A stretch of DNA of 64,000 nt. Source: Cesiribacter sp. SM1 (GTDB lineage Bacteria; Bacteroidota; Bacteroidia; Cytophagales; Cyclobacteriaceae). Numbering within the stretch: the first letter of the stretch is position 1; each line of letters begins with the position of its first letter. A program made the translations under genes and the position numbers. The stretch spans positions 124,001 through 188,000 of the forward strand of contig NZ_JAHXBU010000089.1 of the NCBI RefSeq assembly GCF_020178975.1. The letters are read 5' to 3'. Positions 60,775 to 64,000 of the stretch are shown piece by piece. Under the pieces are notes generated by a model. The model was not told where the DNA came from and searched no databases. It saw nothing but the letters and a program-made list of their open reading frames with translations.

Positions 60775-62122
60775 GAAGAAATTAGCCCTTCGTTCTACCC
60801 TGGTTTTTGCCATTACCCTTGCCATAGTATTCGCAGGTACTTTGTACTTTTTTGATCAGTACCTCAGCAATCAATTCTTCCACCAACTCCGGGAACGAGC
60901 CCTCACCACTGCCATTATTTTTCTGGAGAAAGATGAGCTTAACAAACGGAAATACCAGGAATACGAACAGGCATACAACCAGGTAGTAACCGAAGAACTG
61001 GCCCAGATTTATGATACCAGCGATCGGGTAAGATTCAATCCTGAAATCCCGGACTTTCCCGTGAGCAACGAATTTCTGGAGCAGGTGCGCCAAACGGGCA
61101 TGCAGGAGTTTCAGGAGGGGGGGCGGCAGTTTAGCGCTATCTTTTACCAGGATAACCAGGGCGATTTTGTGATTGTGCTTTCCGGCATCAATGCGCAGGG
61201 CCGGGCGCAGCTTCAAAACCTTGCCCTGTTACTGGCAGTAGCATTGCTGGTGGGGCTCCTTATCAATTACCAGTTCAACATTGCCCTGGCCAGGCGCACC
61301 TTCAGACCCTTCACCAGCATTCTGAATAGAGTAAACGCCCTTTCGGCAGAAAACCTGCACCACCGCCTGGCGCCACCCTCCGCCTCCAAAGACGAACTGG
61401 CACTGCTGGTAACAACCCTCAATACCTTTCTGGAAAGGCTGGAGAACGAGGTAAACAACCAGAAACAGTTCCTGAAAAATGTGTCGCATGAACTAAACAC
61501 GCCACTTACAGCCATAATTGGCCAGGCAGAAGTAAGCCTGGAAAAAAGCAGCAGCCCTGCAGAGCTACAGGCCGTATTACAAAAAATCATCAAAGACACC
61601 TTTGATCTGAAAACGGTTATCCAGAGCCTGCTGCTCATTAGTGGCCTGCAATCTGCTAAAAGCGGTAGCAAGCCCCAGGCTTTTCGCTTGGATGAACTGG
61701 TGTGGGCTAGCCTGGAAAAGCTAAAATTCAAATATCCTCAGGCAATCATCAATACCTCGCTGGAAATAGAAAGCGAAGACGAAGGGCTGCTGGAGCTGGT
61801 TTCGCATCGGGAGCTGTTGGCCACGGCCCTGCTTAACATTATCGACAATGCCATCAAATACTCCCAAAGCCAGGAGATTGACATTAGAATCACCAAAAAT
61901 TCCGGCAGGCTGATGCTGCAGGTGAAAGACGATGGACCCGGCATACCCGCCGGAGAGGCAGAAAATGTTTACGAGCTGTTCTACCGGGGCTCCAATATAC
62001 GCCACATTCCAGGCCATGGCATTGGCTTATCCGTTACCCGCCAGATTGTAGCCTATTGCCAGATGGAGATGCAAATTGCCCCTGCTCCCGATAAGGGGAC
62101 AGTGGTAAGCCTACTGTTCTGA
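60764..62122 (+). CDS. Sensor histidine kinase of the metal-type two-component system
   Basis: The 452-residue protein has an N-terminal membrane helix (about 12-30), a periplasmic sensor region with acidic and aromatic residues, and a second helix (about 150-168). A HAMP domain and HisKA with phospho-acceptor His (LKNVSHELNTPLTAIIGQ) follow. The catalytic ATPase domain has NIIDNAIKYS, DDGPGIPAG and the G2 loop HGIGLSV. The domain order is CusS-like. No ligand-binding motif such as a His cluster is obvious in the sensor. Confidence 0.93.
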   Translation: MNLKKKLALRSTLVFAITLAIVFAGTLYFFDQYLSNQFFHQLRERALTTAIIFLEKDELNKRKYQEYEQAYNQVVTEELAQIYDTSDRVRFNPEIPDFPVSNEFLEQVRQTGMQEFQEGGRQFSAIFYQDNQGDFVIVLSGINAQGRAQLQNLALLLAVALLVGLLINYQFNIALARRTFRPFTSILNRVNALSAENLHHRLAPPSASKDELALLVTTLNTFLERLENEVNNQKQFLKNVSHELNTPLTAIIGQAEVSLEKSSSPAELQAVLQKIIKDTFDLKTVIQSLLLISGLQSAKSGSKPQAFRLDELVWASLEKLKFKYPQAIINTSLEIESEDEGLLELVSHRELLATALLNIIDNAIKYSQSQEIDIRITKNSGRLMLQVKDDGPGIPAGEAENVYELFYRGSNIRHIPGHGIGLSVTRQIVAYCQMEMQIAPAPDKGTVVSLLF

Positions 62123-62148
62123 TGCCTCTAAGGGAAATATAATGCTGT

Positions 62149-62205
62149 TCTAATCTATCTCTAATCCAGGCTTAGTCTGGCTCTAATCCCGGCCCTCTAG
62201 TTTTG
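62149..62205 (+). promoter_or_regulatory. RND efflux operon promoter with 11-bp-periodic direct repeats
   Basis: TCTAATC occurs at 62149-62155, 62160-62166 and 62182-62188. A degenerate copy (CTTAGTC) at 62171-62177 fills the gap, so four units lie on an exact 11-bp period. A perfect TAnnTTTG element (TAGTTTTG) follows at 62198-62205. OmpR-family regulators bind such head-to-tail repeats; the regulator encoded just upstream is the obvious candidate. Confidence 0.65.
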
Positions 62206-62241
62206 TGCCTATACAAATGAAACCAAGCACAAAGTTAGAAT

Positions 62242-63552
62242 ATGAAGTGGATCATACCCTTATTGCTAGTACTACCCTGCTGGACGTGGCTGCCGGTATT
62301 TGGCCAGGTGGCAACACCGGCAGATACTATTCAGCTTAGCAGAGCAGGTGCCGAACAGCTGTTTTTGTCCAATAACTTACTGCTCATAGCCGAGAAGCTA
62401 AACATCCAGCAGGCAGAGGCCCTGGTCATGCAGGCCCGGCTTTGGCCCAACCCCTCCCTCAGCATTGATGAGGTAAACTTATGGGCTACAGACAGGCAGC
62501 TTGCCATGGGAGAGGAACTGCCGCCCCTGACTGGTAGCAGATTCGGAAAAAACCGACAGATCTCGGCAGAGCTGGAACAGGTGATTTTAACTGCCCGCAA
62601 GCGCAAAAAGCTGGTGGCCATGGAAGAGGTGTCGCGCGATATGGCGGCCCAGTATTTTGAGGACCTGCTGCGAAACCTGAAAATAGAATTCCGAAACAAC
62701 CTTACGCAACTGCAATACCTGCAGCTATACCAGCAGGTGTATGCCCGGCAAATGGAAGAAACCAGCCGCCTGCTGGCCGCCTACGAGCAACAGGTTATCA
62801 GGGGTAACATCAACAGGGCAGAGCTGATCCGCCTGAAGGCCCTGCTGCTGGAGCTCCGCAACGATCACAAGGAAATACGCGAAGAGGTGAATACGCTGCA
62901 GCAACAATTGGCTGTACTGCTGCACCTGCCTGCAGAAAGCTACATAGTGCTGGAGGACGGAGGATTTTTGCCCGAGTACAGCCCGCTGAATGGCACAACA
63001 GTAAGCGAGCTGTTGCAACAGGCACAAAACTACCGGCCCGACCTGCAGGCTGCCCAGCTGGAGCATACCTATTACGAGCGCATGCATGCTTACGAACGGG
63101 CGCAGCGGGTGCCTGACCTAAGCCTGAAAGCAGGCTACGACCGCGGGGGCAACTTCCTCTATAATTTCATAGGTTTTGGTGTTGGCCTGGACTTGCCAAT
63201 CTTTAACCGCAACCAGGGGCAGATCCGCTATGCCCAATTGGGTATAGAAAAATCTCGCCTGCAGCAAAGCCACACGCAGCGCACGGTAGAAACTGAGGTG
63301 ATGGCCGCCTACCGTAACCTGCTCAACAGCATCAGCTTCTATGAAGGTATCGAAGCCGACTATGATGCAGAGCTCGATCGCCTGCTCGACAGCTATACCC
63401 GCAACTTCCGAAGCCGCAACATCAGCATGCTGGAGTTTCTGGACTTCTTCGAAGCCTACCTCGATAATAAGAGAACCATTCTGAACGCACAAAGAGAATT
63501 AAACATCAACCTGGAAGAATTAAGATATGTTGTTGGAACAGAAATCGAATAA
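62242..63552 (+). CDS. TolC-family outer membrane efflux protein (CusC/CzcC-like)
   Basis: The 436-residue protein has a signal peptide (LLVLPCWTWLPVFGQ). Two OEP repeats follow, with long helices interspersed with beta-strand segments; VMQARLWPNPSLSIDEVNLW marks the first barrel segment. LSLKAGYDRGGNFLYNFIGF marks the second. It is the outer-membrane channel of an RND efflux system. Its end overlaps the adaptor gene by 26 bases. The promoter upstream carries direct repeats probably bound by the response regulator. Confidence 0.92.
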   Translation: MKWIIPLLLVLPCWTWLPVFGQVATPADTIQLSRAGAEQLFLSNNLLLIAEKLNIQQAEALVMQARLWPNPSLSIDEVNLWATDRQLAMGEELPPLTGSRFGKNRQISAELEQVILTARKRKKLVAMEEVSRDMAAQYFEDLLRNLKIEFRNNLTQLQYLQLYQQVYARQMEETSRLLAAYEQQVIRGNINRAELIRLKALLLELRNDHKEIREEVNTLQQQLAVLLHLPAESYIVLEDGGFLPEYSPLNGTTVSELLQQAQNYRPDLQAAQLEHTYYERMHAYERAQRVPDLSLKAGYDRGGNFLYNFIGFGVGLDLPIFNRNQGQIRYAQLGIEKSRLQQSHTQRTVETEVMAAYRNLLNSISFYEGIEADYDAELDRLLDSYTRNFRSRNISMLEFLDFFEAYLDNKRTILNAQRELNINLEELRYVVGTEIE

Positions 63553-64000
63553 ACTGGTGGGGCGCAAGCCTCAATACCTAAAGGGAAACAAAGCTTTTAG
63601 CTTACTGCTCCTGATCGCCTGCTTAAGCACCCAGGCCTGCTCCAAAAAAGAAGAGAACAAAGAGGTGCTACAGGCATCCGGCTTCTGCCTTTCTCCGGAG
63701 CTAAAGCAAAAAATAAGCACACAAACTGCCCAACTGGCAGGCATTACAGAAAGCCGCCGCCTTTCGGGCAAGGTAGAATATAATCCCGACCGGGTGGTAA
63801 ACTACGTGAGCCTGGTGGGAGGAGTGGTAACCAACACCTACTTCAGCCTGGGCGATAAGGTGGAAAAGGGTCAAGTGCTGGCCGAAATCCGCAGCGCCGA
63901 ACTAAGCTCACTGGAGTCGGAGCGCAAAAGACTGACTGGACAGCTGGGCGTGGCCGCACGCAATGTAGAGTCGGTACAGTCGATGTACGAAGATGACATT
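63527..64000 (+). CDS. RND efflux periplasmic adaptor (CusB/CzcB-like), N-terminal part (runs off window)
   Basis: From the ATG at 63527, inside the end of the TolC-family gene, 158 codons are open to the window edge. A lipoprotein leader (LLLLIACLSTQAC, then SKKEE) is followed by the adaptor segment RLSGKVEYNPDRVVNYVSLV and a lipoyl-like hairpin start (GGVVTNTYFSLGDKVEKGQVLAEI). A coiled-coil opening follows. This is the membrane-fusion protein of the efflux pump. The inner-membrane RND transporter should follow outside the window. Confidence 0.9.
   Translation, partial: MLLEQKSNKLVGRKPQYLKGNKAFSLLLLIACLSTQACSKKEENKEVLQASGFCLSPELKQKISTQTAQLAGITESRRLSGKVEYNPDRVVNYVSLVGGVVTNTYFSLGDKVEKGQVLAEIRSAELSSLESERKRLTGQLGVAARNVESVQSMYEDDI

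Noticed and set aside
1-64000. CRISPR array or cas genes
   Set aside because: No regularly spaced direct repeats with unique spacers and no Cas-like protein were seen.

Overview
The window is chromosomal DNA from a Bacteroidota bacterium, most likely a Cytophagales-type aerobe or microaerobe. The evidence is two SusC-type TonB receptors with SusD, a DUF4249/TonB-receptor pair, a carbamoyltransferase of the acylornithine type, a CcoN-CcoO fusion, DUF4924 and DUF6787 proteins, and -7 promoter elements of the TAnnTTTG type. No rRNA, tRNA or CRISPR array was seen.

Layout. 1-14.5 kb holds outer-membrane import genes: a cut-off SusC, a DUF4249 lipoprotein with its TonB receptor, a SusC-SusD-PKD-like lipoprotein operon, then a TPR/PD40/OmpA protein and queE. 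14.8-25 kb is housekeeping (folD, lepA, group III truncated globin, a lactate/malate-type dehydrogenase, hemN), interrupted by an AT-rich PIN-domain pair. 25.1-31.5 kb is the cbb3 oxidase locus: tauE-like, fixH, ccoG, ccoP, ccoQ, a ccoNO fusion, and a 55-codon ccoS. 31.8-39.0 kb is an integrated mobile element of about 7.2 kb bounded by a 36-bp direct repeat (35/36 identical). That repeat is the 5' end of a Dabb-domain gene. The element carries a primase-helicase, small DNA-binding proteins, a membrane/coiled-coil cargo protein and a tyrosine integrase. 39.3-41.5 kb has a VOC protein and tandem DUF421 proteins with zinc ribbons. 41.6-51.7 kb is an arginine cluster read on the minus strand: GNAT, argG, argC, proC, argD, argF', a lipoprotein, argB, argE-like, argH. 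52.4-56.7 kb has ccoI, a universal stress protein and a Crp/Fnr regulator. 56.8-64 kb has an SF1 helicase, a MetA-type outer-membrane protein and a two-component system with an RND efflux operon that runs off the end.

The most interesting reading is a local Fnr-type regulon. Palindromes of the form TGAT-N4-(A/G)TCA lie in front of ccoS-NO-Q-P-G, fixH-tauE, usp-ccoI, the truncated globin and the regulator gene itself. The distance from operator centre to the centre of the predicted -7 element is exactly 55 bp at three promoters and exactly 33 bp at the other two. This matches two helical classes like class I and class II Crp/Fnr activation. The oxidase, its copper ATPase, its maturation genes, a globin and the regulator would then respond together to low oxygen.

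A second regulatory pattern precedes the RND efflux operon: a heptamer repeated on an 11-bp period directly upstream of a -7 element, a likely binding array for the adjacent response regulator.
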